Assembly (NCBI GenBank): GCA_937907685.1
Contig: CALCXF010000020.1
Span: forward strand, 1 to 60,187
Length of the DNA stretch: 60,187 bases
From: an uncultured Nostocoides sp.
GTDB lineage: Bacteria > Actinomycetota > Actinomycetes > Actinomycetales > Dermatophilaceae
Direction of reading: 5' to 3'
A program made the translations under genes and the position numbers. Below the pieces are notes generated by a model. It saw only the letters and a list, made by a program, of their open reading frames with translations. It was not told the origin of the DNA and searched no databases. Shown here piece by piece: positions 40,973 to 50,642 of this stretch (position 1 is its first letter; every line of letters begins with the position of its first letter).

Positions 40973-42185
40973 GGCGGGGCTCCTGACCGAGGAGGGGGAT
41001 GCAGCGCACGCGGTGACCCGGCTCCACGTGGTCGACCTCGGCCGGCACGATCGCGAGAGCCGTTGCGCCCGCAAGGGCACCGAGCACGTGCGACCCCTGG
41101 CCACCCGAGGGCCGTACCCGACCGTGATCCTCGACCACCCGGGTCGCCTCGACCTTCCCGGGAGCGGTCGACCACCCCGTGGCCGCGACCGCGTCGAAGG
41201 ACCCGTCGGCGTCCGGATCGAGACCAGCCAGCCGCCGCAGGGCCGGCAGGACGAAGACGTGGAACGAGACGAACGAGCTGACCGGGTTGCCGGGCAGGGT
41301 GACGATCGCGGTCTGGTGAGGCCCGACGACCCCGCAGCCCTGCGGCATACCCGGACGGATCGCCACCCGGACGAACTCCACCCCACCGTCGGCCGTCAGG
41401 ACCTCCTTGACCGTGTCGTAGGCCCCCATGGAGACCCCACCCGAGGTCAGCAGGAGGTCGGGTTCGCCGGGCGGGTCGTCGAGGAGCCGTCGGAGGGCCA
41501 CTGGGTCGTCGCGCAGGTGGGCCGCGCCGGCGACCTCACCACCCGCCGCCTCGACGAGCGCGCAGAGCATGACGTGGTTGGAGTCCACGACCTGTCCGTG
41601 CTCGAGGACCGACCCGGGCGGCACCAGCTCGTCCCCCGTGGAGACGACCGCGACCCGCGGTCGCGGGTGCACGGCCACCTCGGCGACGTTCGCGGCGGCG
41701 GCCAGGGCAAGGTGACCCGGCCCCAGCCGAGTTCCCGCTCGGAGCAGGATGTCACCGGCGACGACGTCCTCCCCCCGAAGGCGCAGGTGCCGGCCCGGCT
41801 CCGGGCTGACGCGCACCGCGACACGGGCGGCCCCGCCGTCGGTCAGCTCGACGGGCACGACGGCGTCGGCCCCGTCGGGCAGGGGTGCGCCCGTCATGAT
41901 CCGCATGGCGTGACCGGGCGACAGCACGTGCCGACGACTGTCACCGGCCGCGATGTCGCCGTCGACCGGCAGGAGGACCGGCGACTGCGACGCCGCACCG
42001 GTCAGCTCTGCGGCGCGCACGGCATACCCGTCCATCGCCGAGTTGTCGGCGCCGGGCAGGTCGACGGCGGCGACGACGTCCTCGGCGAGCACGAGCCCGA
42101 GCGCCCGGCCGACCGGGAGGCACCTCGGCGACAGCGGCCGCACCAGCCGGAGCACCGCGGCGCGGTGCTCCTCGACCGTCCGCAT
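40962..42185 (-). CDS. moeA: Molybdopterin molybdenumtransferase MoeA / Glp-like protein
   Basis: A 407-residue MoeA-family protein. Motifs: DNSAMDGYAVR near residue 60, IMTGAPLPDGADAVV near 100, VVSTGDELVPPG near 185, TSGGVSMGAYD near 245 and LPGNPVSS near 298. MoeA inserts molybdate into molybdopterin; next to GlpR, actinobacterial homologues (Glp) instead or additionally act in division. Neither role can be chosen from sequence. The ATG at 42185 overlaps the galU stop by one base (GTG at 42188 is the alternative). Confidence 0.88.
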   Translation of the reverse strand: MRTVEEHRAAVLRLVRPLSPRCLPVGRALGLVLAEDVVAAVDLPGADNSAMDGYAVRAAELTGAASQSPVLLPVDGDIAAGDSRRHVLSPGHAMRIMTGAPLPDGADAVVPVELTDGGAARVAVRVSPEPGRHLRLRGEDVVAGDILLRAGTRLGPGHLALAAAANVAEVAVHPRPRVAVVSTGDELVPPGSVLEHGQVVDSNHVMLCALVEAAGGEVAGAAHLRDDPVALRRLLDDPPGEPDLLLTSGGVSMGAYDTVKEVLTADGGVEFVRVAIRPGMPQGCGVVGPHQTAIVTLPGNPVSSFVSFHVFVLPALRRLAGLDPDADGSFDAVAATGWSTAPGKVEATRVVEDHGRVRPSGGQGSHVLGALAGATALAIVPAEVDHVEPGHRVRCIPLLGQEPRRAD

Positions 42186-43612
42186 CACACGTCGCCCTCG
42201 AGGCGGGCGCCGTCGGGAATCGTGCGCACCCCACCGGTGACCCGCACGTCACCGGTGCACACGTCGTCCGCGCCGAACGTCGCGTCCGCCTCCACCCCGG
42301 TGCACACGACGTCCGCACCGAACGTCGCATCCGCCTCCACCCGCAGGCTCGAGCAGCCGCGGATGGACGGGACCCCGCGCGGGAAGCGCTTCTCGAAGCC
42401 GTCGACGAGCTTGTACGCCGCGCCGAGGTCGACGAACGGTTCCTCGTGGTCGATCGTCGACTCGACGACGAAGTCCTCGGTGAGCCGGTAGAGGTCCGAG
42501 CGGATGAGGAGGAGCTCGTTCGTCGTCTTCACCGGACGGAACCGGCTCCGGTCGACGGCGAGGGCACGGGAGCCTTCGAACACCTCGACGGCGGCGCCCA
42601 TCGCGGACTCGACCTGGATGACCGGGGGTGAGTCCGACTGCGTCGGGTCGACGGTCTTGCGGTTGACGATGATGGGCAGTCCCAGGTCGCCGTCCCGCTC
42701 CTCGAGCCGGGCCGCGAGGACCTCGAGGTCGACCCAGAGGTTGTTCGTGTGGAACCAGGGGTGGCGATCGGTGTCCTGGAAGTAGTCGTCCTCGCCCTCG
42801 GCGACCATCGCGCTGTCCCGCAGGACGAGTCGCCCGTCGGTCTTCCGCTCGGCGAGGTGGCCCCCCTTGCGGTCGTTGCGGGTGCGGGTGCACACCTCGG
42901 CGACGTAGGGAACGCCCTCCTGGGTCATCCACGCCGGCACGGCACCGACGCACGTCGCACCCAGGTTGTCGGCATTGGAGAGGAAGGCGTGCCGGATGCC
43001 GCGCTCGCGCAGGTCGTCGATGAGACCCGTGGTCCGCAACGCGACGTACACGTCGCCGTGTCCCGGCGGGCACCACTCGAGCTCCCGGTCCTGGGGCCAC
43101 TCGACCGGCGCGAGGTCGTCGACCCGGAGCTTGGGCTCGCGGTTCTGCAGGAAGTCCAGCGGCAGGCCGTCGACGGCAAGGCCGGCGTGGCGCTCGAGGA
43201 TGGCCAGCGACTCCTCGCGGGTGCGGAAGGAGTTCATGAGCAGCAGTGGCGTGGCGACGTCGTGCCGACGCCGCAGGGCGATCACCTGGCGGGCGATGAT
43301 GTCGAGGAAGGTGAGACCGTCGCGGACGGCAAGGGCCGACTTCGGCCCGCTCACGCCCATGCTCGTCCCCAGCCCGCCGTTGAGCTTGATGACCACGGTG
43401 CGTGCCAGGGCGTCGCGGACCGCTGCCTCGGGGGGGCGGACCTCGTCGACGTGCTGCACCTCGCGCAGCGGCGTGATCGAGTCCTCGGGGATCGTCCCCG
43501 TGGCCTCCGAGCGGAGCTGGGCGTGGAACCTGCTGAACACCGAGATCGCGAGCTCCGGGACACCGGCCGCACGCATCTTGGCGGTGGCTGCCCGCAGTCC
43601 CTCGCTGGTCAT
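42185..43612 (-). CDS. galU: UTP--glucose-1-phosphate uridylyltransferase
   Basis: A 475-residue UDPGP-family enzyme making UDP-glucose for glycans and trehalose. The nucleotide-binding loop KLNGGLGTSMGVSGPKSAL is near residue 75; LLLMNSFRT, NRKTVDPTQSD and RFRPVKTTNELLL are further family signatures. The C-terminal hexapeptide-like region contains a 15-residue repeat (VEADATFGAD.VCTG twice) from a 45-bp duplication. The ATG at 43612 is 23 bp from the divergent fthC. Start of the galU-to-glpR run. Confidence 0.9.
   Translation of the reverse strand: MTSEGLRAATAKMRAAGVPELAISVFSRFHAQLRSEATGTIPEDSITPLREVQHVDEVRPPEAAVRDALARTVVIKLNGGLGTSMGVSGPKSALAVRDGLTFLDIIARQVIALRRRHDVATPLLLMNSFRTREESLAILERHAGLAVDGLPLDFLQNREPKLRVDDLAPVEWPQDRELEWCPPGHGDVYVALRTTGLIDDLRERGIRHAFLSNADNLGATCVGAVPAWMTQEGVPYVAEVCTRTRNDRKGGHLAERKTDGRLVLRDSAMVAEGEDDYFQDTDRHPWFHTNNLWVDLEVLAARLEERDGDLGLPIIVNRKTVDPTQSDSPPVIQVESAMGAAVEVFEGSRALAVDRSRFRPVKTTNELLLIRSDLYRLTEDFVVESTIDHEEPFVDLGAAYKLVDGFEKRFPRGVPSIRGCSSLRVEADATFGADVVCTGVEADATFGADDVCTGDVRVTGGVRTIPDGARLEGDV
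42252..42341 (-). repeat. 45-bp tandem duplication in the galU C-terminus
   Basis: Units 42252-42296 and 42297-42341, three mismatches, in frame. It may be a natural left-handed-helix repeat or one of the window's duplications. Confidence 0.8.
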
Positions 43613-43635
43613 GACGACAACCCTACGATGCGGCC

Positions 43636-44271
43636 ATGTCCCCATCTGCGGAGAAGTCCGCGCGGCGCAGGGCCCTCCGCGCGGAGCGAAGGGCACGCGC
43701 CGCCACCCGCGAAGCGTCGGTCGACGACCGTGCCCTCGCGGAGCACGTCGGCACCCTCGTCGAGCAGCTGGGTCTGGGCCCCGGGGCCGTGGTCACCTCG
43801 TACGCGGCGGTGCCGGGGGAACCACCCACGGCGGCCGTCAACTCGATGCTGGCCGCCCGCGGCATCCGCGTGCTGCTCCCGGTGACCCTGCCGAACCTCG
43901 ACCTCGACTGGCACGACCTGTCGGACCCCGGCGCAGTGCCGCTGGGGCTCGACGCCATCGCCCTGGCCGACCTCGTGCTGGCGCCCGGGCTCGCCGTCGA
44001 CGAGTCGGGAACGCGGATGGGCCAGGGGGGTGGGTGCTACGACAAGGCGCTGCCGCGTCGGTCGCCCGGGACCGCCGTCGTCGTGCTGCTCCACCCGGGC
44101 GAGCTCGTCGAGGCGGGTGGGACGCTGCCCCGCGAGGCGCACGACCAGCCGGTCGACGCGGTGCTGACCGCCGACGGCCTCGTCGACCTCGGCATCACCG
44201 AGTGGCGACGCCCTCCTCCGGCCGCAGGGTCAGGACGTCGGGGTCCGTCTCGCGCACCGCGTCCTCGCTGA
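43636..44271 (+). CDS. fthC: 5-formyltetrahydrofolate cyclo-ligase
   Basis: A 211-residue enzyme that returns 5-formyl-THF to 5,10-methenyl-THF using ATP. The basic N-terminus RRRALRAERRAR, then LLPVTLPNLDLDW and the catalytic loop GTRMGQGGGCYDKAL (about residues 125-140), identify the family. It is divergent from galU and its 3' end overlaps the convergent penicillin acylase by 77 bp, so the last residues past ITEWRRP are less certain. Confidence 0.9.
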   Translation: MSPSAEKSARRRALRAERRARAATREASVDDRALAEHVGTLVEQLGLGPGAVVTSYAAVPGEPPTAAVNSMLAARGIRVLLPVTLPNLDLDWHDLSDPGAVPLGLDAIALADLVLAPGLAVDESGTRMGQGGGCYDKALPRRSPGTAVVVLLHPGELVEAGGTLPREAHDQPVDAVLTADGLVDLGITEWRRPPPAAGSGRRGPSRAPRPR

Positions 44272-46989
44272 AGGGCCAGGCGCGGGAACGACCGGCGACC
44301 CAGTCGTTCACCTGGTCGCTGTAGTGGTCCGCAGTGGGGTGCCCGCTCACGCCGCTCTGGTTGATCCACGTCGACGCGTCCAAGTCAGCGAGGTCGACGA
44401 CCATCCGCATCGACGGTGCCGCAGTGACCTCGTAGCCCTCGCTCGCGTCCCAGGCGTTGGCGTTGACGATCGCCGAGCCACCCGGCATGTCGTGCGGGCC
44501 CTCGTTGACGAACCAGCGGACCGCATCCGGCACCCCCTCGCCGCCGAGCACCGGGTGCTCGAGGGTGAGGCGGTGGAGCTTGCCCCACTGCCAGTCGGCG
44601 GGGTCCTTGCCGAGCTCGCGGGTCAGCTCCAGGCGCGCCTCGATGAGCGCCTGCCGGAGGATCTCGTCCTTGCCCTCGGTGATGTTGGGCGTCAGCTTGT
44701 CGTCCCACCAGGCGCTGCGGGGGTTGGTCAGGAGCTGCGCGACGGCTTGCCGGTAGCGGTGCCCGCCGTCCGCCTTGAGCCCGACGGGGAGCTCGTCGTC
44801 GAAGAGCAGCTCGGTGAGGTTGCGCCAGACGGCGTTGTAGTAGGCGGCCGCCGCCCCGGCGTCCTCGTCGCCCGTAGGGGTCGTGAAGTCCCAGTCCCTC
44901 AGGAGGTCACGCGCCTCGCGGGTGAACTCGAGGAGATCGGCCGACTCCGGATCGGTGAGCGTCGCCTCCAGCGGCACGGCGAGCAGGGCCGGGACGAGCA
45001 CCTCTGCGAAGGGGTCGTAGGAGTCCATCTGGATCGCGGCCATGTCGGCGGGCGTGACCGTGCCCAGCTCGGCGAGCCGCTCGCTGATCCGGGTCGCCCG
45101 CCACCCCCGGTCCCAGTCGCTCGTGAGGAACGGGGAGGCGCTGCGGGTCACGGCCTGGTTGGCCGTCACGATGACGCCGTCGACGGGGTCGAGGGCCCAC
45201 GGCATCTCGGAGAACTCGACATACCCCTGCCAGTCGTAGGCGGAGTCCCACCCCGGCGCCGGCCAGGACCCCGGCGGTGTCCTGGGCAGGGCGGGTCGCC
45301 GGATCGGCACCTGGCCCGGAGCCTGGTACCCGATGTGTCCCTCGCGGTCGGCGTAGACGAGGTTCTGCGCGGGGACGGCGAACGACTGCGCCGCCTCACG
45401 GAAGTCGTCGAAGGTGCGGGCCAGGTTGAGGCCGAGGATGGCGTCGGCGGTGCGGCTCGGGACCAGGCCGGTCCAGGCGAGGGACACGGCATACGAGTCG
45501 GTCTCGTCACCCTGCTGCTCGGTCGGCGCCCGGCCGCCGGCGTCGCGAACTCCCTCGATGACGTCGGACATCACCGGACCGTGCACCGTGCTGCGCACCG
45601 TGATCCGCTGGACCGCGCCGCCGGCGATGCGGATGACCTCCTCCCGTGCTGCTCGGTCGGTGCCCGGCCGCCGGCGTCGCGAACTCCCTCGATGACGTCG
45701 GACATCACGGGACCGTGCACCGTGCTGCGCACCGTGATCCGCTGGTCCGCGCCGCCGGCGATGCGGATGACCTCCTCCCGGCTCGTGATCGGCTCCCACT
45801 CGCCGTCGCGCAGGTAGGTGTCCCCGATGACCCGCTCGAGGTAGAAGTCGCTGACGTCGGGAGCGAGGTTCGTGAAGCCCCAGGCGATGTCGGCGTTGTG
45901 GCCGATGATGACGCCCGGCACACCGGCGAACGAGAAGCCGCTCACGCGGAGCGGACACTCGGCCGAGACCGTGCGGCAGTGCAGGCCGTTCTGGGTCCAC
46001 ACCCCGGGCTGGGAGACAGCAAGGTGCGGGTCGTTGGCGAGGAGCGGCCGGCCCGTCGTCGTGCGTTGCCCGGAGACCGCCCACGCGTTGGAGCCGATCC
46101 CGTCGCCGCGTCCGACGAGCTGCGGCACCGAGTCGAGCGCCTCGTCGACGGCGGCGTACGCCTGCTGCGCCTGGGCGGAGGTGAGCCTGTCGTCCGCGGT
46201 CGTCGCCGCGCCGACGGCCGGTGCTCTCGTGAGTGCCGACGGCACGGCGGACTGCGCGAGCCGTTCGGCGTCGGCCGGTGACCACTCCTGCGGGGACAGG
46301 ATCGGGGGCCGGGCGTCGTAGTCGTATGCCGGGTAGATCTGGTTGATCTGCGCCGGGCTGAGCCGGCCGCTGAGACGCGCCCGGGCGAGCTCGTCGGTGT
46401 AGTTGGCACGCAGGTCCCACGCCATGGCCTTGAGCCAGGTGAGGCTGTCCAGGGAGGACCACTCCTCCACCTCTGGCGTCGGCAGGGTGAGCCCGAGGAT
46501 CGTGTACTCGACCGAGATCTCACCGGGGCTGCGGCCGCGGAGGTAGGTGTTGACCCCGTCGGCGTACGCCTGGAGCATCTGGCGGGTCTGCGGCTGCAGG
46601 GTCGGCAGCTCCTCCTCGGCGACGCGACGCCAGCCCATCGTGCGGATGACCTTGTCGGGGTCGAGCCCCCGGGCGCCGACCAGCTCGGCGAGTCGTCCGG
46701 CCGTGACGTGGCGCCGGAGGTCCATCTGGAAGAACCGCTCCTGCGCGTGGACGTAGCCCTGGGCCCGCACGATGTCGGCGATGGAGTCGCCGAAGATGTG
46801 CGGGACGCCGCTCTCGTCGCGCATCACGGTCACCGTGCTCGACAGGCCCGGCAGCGTCACCTCGCCGGAGCTGCGCGGCAGGGAGTCCCGGACGGCTGAA
46901 GCGACCGCGACGGTCGCGACGAGTGATGCAACCACCGCGACCGCGACCAGTCCCAAAAGCACCCGGCGGGCGACGACCACTCGACTCAC
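44195..46989 (-). CDS. Penicillin acylase family protein (frame broken by 134-bp duplication)
   Basis: An Ntn-hydrolase that removes acyl groups from amides such as N-acyl-homoserine lactones or penicillins. A signal segment (residues about 8-33) leads an alpha chain up to about residue 305; the beta chain begins at the autocatalytic Ser in GSNAWAVSG. The late segments GFTNLAPDVSDFYLE and PGSWPAPGWDSAYDWQGY are family typical. The frame breaks where 45513-45646 is repeated at 45647-45780; deleting one copy restores one frame of 886 residues. Intact, it would be exported. Divergent from the antiporter gene. Confidence 0.88.
45513..45780 (-). repeat. 134-bp tandem duplication in the penicillin acylase gene
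   Basis: Units 45513-45646 and 45647-45780, three mismatches seen (C/T, C/G, A/T). The unit is not divisible by three and explains the frame break. Confidence 0.93.
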
Positions 46990-47034
46990 CCTGCGAGACT
47001 AGGTCACCGGAGAACGACGACACGAGGACGGGCC

Positions 47035-48576
47035 GTGCGACAGACGTGGACGCCCCCCCTCGCGGACGGCTCGGCCACCGGTTTCTCGCTGGACGACCTC
47101 ACCCTCGCCCTCCTCGTGGGCAGCCTGGTCCTCGTCGTCTCGGTGGCCGCCGTGCGGCTGTCCCTGCGCTCCGGCCTCCCGTCGCTCCTCATCTACCTGG
47201 GGATCGGGCTCGCCCTGGGAGAGTCGGGCGCCGGCATCCGGTACGACTCCCAGCAGCTCACCCAGGTGCTCGGGTATGCGGCGCTCGTGCTCATCCTCGT
47301 CGAGGGTGGCCTCACGACGCAGTGGGCAGGGATCCGGCGGTCGGTGGCTCCGGCTGCCGTGCTCGCCACGGTCGGCGTCGCCGTGTCGGTGCTCGTGGTG
47401 GCCGTGGCGGCACAGGTGCTTCTCGGGTGGTCGTGGCAGATCGCCCTCCTCGTCGGCGCGGTCCTCGCGTCGACCGATGCCGCCGCCGTCTTCTCCGTCC
47501 TCCGCCGCGTGCCGCTCCCCCGGCAGATCTCCGGGATGCTCGAGGCGGAGTCCGGCTTCAACGATGCCCCGGTCGTGCTCCTCGTCACGGCGATCGCCGT
47601 CGGCCTCGCGCCCGGTGCCACCCCGGATCCGTGGTGGCACATCCTGCTCGTCGCATCCGCGGAGCTGGCGGGCGGTGCCGTCATCGGGCTCCTCATCGGC
47701 TGGGCGGGAGCGCGGTTGATGCGTGTCGTGGCGACGGCGTCGTCGGCCCTGTTCGCCATCGGGGTGGTGGCCGTGGCGGTCCTCGCCTACGCGGCGGCCG
47801 ACTGGGTGCATGCCTCGGGGTTCCTCGCGTGCTACCTGGCGGCGCTCGTCCTCGGCAACCTCGGGCTCCCGCACCGGCCCGCCGTCATCGGCTTCGCCAC
47901 GGCCATCGGGTGGCTCGCCCAGATCGGGCTCTTCGTCCTGCTCGGCCTGCTCGCCTCGCCGAGCGGCTTCGTGGACGTGGTGGTGCCCGCCCTCGTCGTC
48001 GGGGCGGCCCTGCTCCTGCTCGGTCGACCCCTGTCCGTGCTCGTCTCGTGCACTCCCTTCCGGATGCCGTGGCGCACGCAGGCGTTCCTCTCGTGGGCCG
48101 GGCTCCGAGGGGCCGTCCCCGTCGTCCTGGCCACGGTGCCGAGCACGGTGGGTGCGGTCGGTGTGGAGTGGATCTTCGACCTCGTCTTCGTCCTCGTCGT
48201 CGTCTTCACCATCGTCCAGGCACCGACGCTGGCGTGGGTGGCCAGGTGGCTGCGCGTCGACACCGCGCATCGCCGGGTCGACCTGGCGGTGGAGACGACT
48301 CCGCTGACCGACCTCGGCGCCGAGCTGATGGAGATCGACATCGGCCCACGGTCACGCATCTCCGGGGTCCGGGTGTTCGAGCTGCGGCTGCCGGTCGGGG
48401 CCAATGTCGCCCTCGTCGTGCGCGAGGGCAGGTCGTTCGTCCCGCGCGAGACGGACGTGCTCAGGCACGGCGACCAGCTGCTCGTCGTCGCACCGAGCGT
48501 GCTCCGCGGGGCGATCGAGCGGCGGCTGCTCGCCGTGAGCCGCGGCGGGCGCCTCGCGGAGTGGGTGGACGAGTGA
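47035..48576 (+). CDS. Potassium/proton antiporter, CPA1 family with RCK_C domain
   Basis: A 513-residue transporter like NhaP2/CvrA. Twelve or so helices fill residues 20-410, including the ion-site stretch AVLASTDAAAVFS near 143 and EAESGFNDAPV near 170. The C-terminal part (about 425-505: IGPRSRISGVRVFELRLP, DVLRHGDQLLVVAP) is a TrkA-C/RCK domain that gates transport by nucleotide or pH. GTG at 47035. It exports K+ or Na+ against protons; the cation is not certain. Confidence 0.88.
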   Translation: MRQTWTPPLADGSATGFSLDDLTLALLVGSLVLVVSVAAVRLSLRSGLPSLLIYLGIGLALGESGAGIRYDSQQLTQVLGYAALVLILVEGGLTTQWAGIRRSVAPAAVLATVGVAVSVLVVAVAAQVLLGWSWQIALLVGAVLASTDAAAVFSVLRRVPLPRQISGMLEAESGFNDAPVVLLVTAIAVGLAPGATPDPWWHILLVASAELAGGAVIGLLIGWAGARLMRVVATASSALFAIGVVAVAVLAYAAADWVHASGFLACYLAALVLGNLGLPHRPAVIGFATAIGWLAQIGLFVLLGLLASPSGFVDVVVPALVVGAALLLLGRPLSVLVSCTPFRMPWRTQAFLSWAGLRGAVPVVLATVPSTVGAVGVEWIFDLVFVLVVVFTIVQAPTLAWVARWLRVDTAHRRVDLAVETTPLTDLGAELMEIDIGPRSRISGVRVFELRLPVGANVALVVREGRSFVPRETDVLRHGDQLLVVAPSVLRGAIERRLLAVSRGGRLAEWVDE

Positions 48577-48600
48577 GCGGTCCACTCGGGTGCGAGGGCT

Positions 48601-48728
48601 GGGTCGGGTCCGGGTCGGCAGTGCCCGTGCGAAGCGCATGCTCCGCCCTCACCTATCGGGTTCGAGGTGAGGGTCGGGTCCCGGAGGGGAGTGCCCGTGC
48701 GAAGCGCAGTCTCCACTCTCACCTATCC
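48601..48728 (+). repeat. Two diverged ~58-bp direct repeats, 70 bp apart, ahead of fmdB
   Basis: Copies near 48601-48658 and 48671-48728 share GGGTCGGGTC, AGTGCCCGTGCGAAGCGCA and CTCACCTATC with about nine differences. Between them CCCTCACCT (48646-48654) pairs with AGGTGAGGG (48665-48673), a 9-bp stem that may end antiporter transcription. The second copy leads into TATCCT, a possible -10 for fmdB. Confidence 0.75.
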
Positions 48729-48810
48729 TTGGAGCGATCGTCGCCGCACCGCCGTCGTCGTGCCGGAAGGCCCGACCGGGCGGCGTCACCGCGCCAGCAG
48801 GAGGAATGCC

Positions 48811-49221
48811 GTGCCGACGTACGCCTACGCGTGCACCGAGTGCGACCACCGCTTCGAGGTGGTCCAGTCCTTCGACGACGACGCGCTGACGGTGTGCCCG
48901 ACGTGCGGGGGACGACTGCGCAAGGTCTTCAACGCCGTCGGGATCGTCTTCAAGGGCGGGGGCTTCTACCGCACCGACTCGCGCGCCGGCTCCTCCGGGG
49001 GTGGGGGGTCCGGCGGATCAGCTGGGTCAGAAGGCTCGGCGTCCGGGTCGCCGGAGTCGTCCGGCTCTTCGGGGTCGTCGGGCTCCTCGGAGTCGGGCTC
49101 CACCCCCTCGTCCGACACGTCGACCTCCTCGTCGACGTCCTCGTCCGAGAGCTCGTCCTCGAACGGCTCGGCGTCCACAGCCTCGTCCCCGTCGAGAGCC
49201 ACGTCCACATCCTCTCGCTGA
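48811..49221 (+). CDS. FmdB family zinc-ribbon regulatory protein
   Basis: A 136-residue protein. Residues 1-42 form a zinc ribbon: PTYAYACTECDHRF then CPTCGGRLRKVF, four cysteines that bind zinc, as in FmdB. After FKGGGFYRTDSR comes a Ser/Gly-rich low-complexity tail of about 75 residues, usual in actinobacterial members. GGAGGA precedes the GTG at 48811. The role (regulation of an amidase or formamidase in some bacteria) is not evident here. Confidence 0.88.
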   Translation: MPTYAYACTECDHRFEVVQSFDDDALTVCPTCGGRLRKVFNAVGIVFKGGGFYRTDSRAGSSGGGGSGGSAGSEGSASGSPESSGSSGSSGSSESGSTPSSDTSTSSSTSSSESSSSNGSASTASSPSRATSTSSR

Positions 49222-49260
49222 GGTCCGGGAGGGTGACGGTCGGCGCCTAACGTCGTCGGC

Positions 49261-49971
49261 ATGGTCCGGCCGCCCCTGCCCGCGCTCACCGGCTCGGGCC
49301 GTCGGTCCCGGTGGCGCCGCAGCGTCCTTCGCCGCGTGCTCGCGGCGGGCCTCGTCGGGGTGTCCCTGGCTCTGGTCGTGCGCGAGCTGCGCCCCCCACC
49401 GGCACCCACGGTCGGAGTCGTGGTCGCCGGAACCGCCATCCCCGCGGGTGCGGTCCTGACCGCGGCGCACCTGAGGACCGCCCGGGTTCCGGTGGAAGGT
49501 GCACAGCCCGGAGCCCTGACGCGCGTCGAGGAGGCGGCGGGGCGCCGAGTGGGCTCAGGCCTGGACGCCGGCGAGACCGTGACCACCCGGCGGCTCGTCC
49601 CCAGAGGGCCGGCCGACGGGCTCCGTCCAGGAAGGGTGGCGCTCCACGTCGTGGCCTCGGACCCGGCGTCGGTCGACCTGCTGGCTCCGGGCACCTGGAC
49701 GCGGGTGTACCCCGTCAGTGGCGGTGCGGTGATCTCACGCGCCGCCGAGGTGCTGGCCGTCGACGCGAGTGGCGGTGCGGTGATCTCACGCGCCGCCGAG
49801 GTGCTGGCCGTCGACGCGCCGGTCGACGAGGGTGAGCTCCTGTCCGCCGCACCGCCCGTGGGCCGCGGAGTGGTCCTGGCGCTCGACGTCCACGAGGCCG
49901 ACGCGGTCGTCGCCGGCCACGGCTCCCTCGACGGGCCGGTGGTCGTGACCCTCGTGGCTTCCGCCCGGTGA
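49261..49971 (+). CDS. SAF domain protein, CpaB/RcpC-like
   Basis: A 236-residue protein with one N-terminal helix (about 25-45) then a SAF domain (VVVAGTAIPAGAVLTAAHLRTARVP) and a beta-rich C-terminal part. SAF/CpaB proteins help assemble Flp pili, but no pilus genes are present in the window, so it is an orphan. A perfect 51-bp in-frame tandem duplication (49717-49818) repeats a 17-residue segment (SGGAVISRAAEVLAVDA). Confidence 0.78.
   Translation: MVRPPLPALTGSGRRSRWRRSVLRRVLAAGLVGVSLALVVRELRPPPAPTVGVVVAGTAIPAGAVLTAAHLRTARVPVEGAQPGALTRVEEAAGRRVGSGLDAGETVTTRRLVPRGPADGLRPGRVALHVVASDPASVDLLAPGTWTRVYPVSGGAVISRAAEVLAVDASGGAVISRAAEVLAVDAPVDEGELLSAAPPVGRGVVLALDVHEADAVVAGHGSLDGPVVVTLVASAR
49717..49818 (+). 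repeat. 51-bp perfect tandem duplication in the SAF gene
   Basis: Units 49717-49767 and 49768-49818 are identical and in frame, adding 17 residues. Confidence 0.93.
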
Positions 49972-50131
49972 GCCGAGCACGTGCCGACTACGCTGACCGC
50001 ACGAAGCCGGCGGCCCCGTGACGGCCCGCTCCACCGGGTCACTGCCACACCCGATCACCAGAGCACCGGACCACCGATCACCGCACCACCCGACCGCCGC
50101 ACCACCCGACCACTCCGGAGAAGGAGCTCAT

Positions 50132-50497
50132 GTGAAGGGATTTCAGGACTTCGTCCTGCGCGGAAACCTCGTCGAGCTGGCCGTCGCCTTCATCATCGGC
50201 CTGGCGTTCGCCGCCGTCGTCACGGCGTTCACCGAGGTGATCATCGAGATCCTGGCCAAGGCAGGTGGCGCACCGAGCTTCGACGACTGGCGGCCGGGAG
50301 GGCTCGACTCCGTCGGGCCGTTCCTCACGGCTCTGGTCGCCTTCGTCATCATGGCGCTGGTCGTCTACTTCTTCGTCGTCACCCCGTACGAGGCGGCGAA
50401 GAAGCGTCTCTACCCGGCACAGCCCGACGCGGACACGCTCGACCCCAACACCGAGCTCCTCACCGAGATCCGCGACGAGCTGCGCGCCCGGCGCTGA
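50132..50497 (+). CDS. mscL: Large-conductance mechanosensitive channel
   Basis: A 121-residue MscL. The N-terminal helix MKGFQDFVLRGNLVELAVAF matches the pore helix of the family; a second helix lies near residues 66-90, followed by a charged cytoplasmic tail. The channel opens under membrane tension to release solutes on osmotic downshift. GGAGAAGGAG lies six bases before the GTG at 50132. Its length (about 120-150) is normal. Confidence 0.93.
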   Translation: MKGFQDFVLRGNLVELAVAFIIGLAFAAVVTAFTEVIIEILAKAGGAPSFDDWRPGGLDSVGPFLTALVAFVIMALVVYFFVVTPYEAAKKRLYPAQPDADTLDPNTELLTEIRDELRARR

Positions 50498-50532
50498 CCC
50501 CGAGAGTCGGCCCACCCCATGTGCGGTCGCGG

Positions 50533-50642
50533 TTCTGTTGCCCTGAGATGCCCTCACTCCCAGTGGGGAGGCCGCTGCTCGCGGTGGTCGTCACTTCTGT
50601 TGGCCTGCGATGCCTCACTCCCAGTGCGGAGGCCGCTGATCT
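50533..50642 (-). repeat. Diverged direct repeat, 62 bp apart, at the end of the small gene
   Basis: About 48 bp copies at 50533-50580 and 50595-50642 (TTCTGTTG ... CACTCCCAGTG ... GGAGGCCGCTG), a handful of differences and one indel. One copy contains the last codons of the 66-residue gene, the other lies just beyond its stop. Confidence 0.75.
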
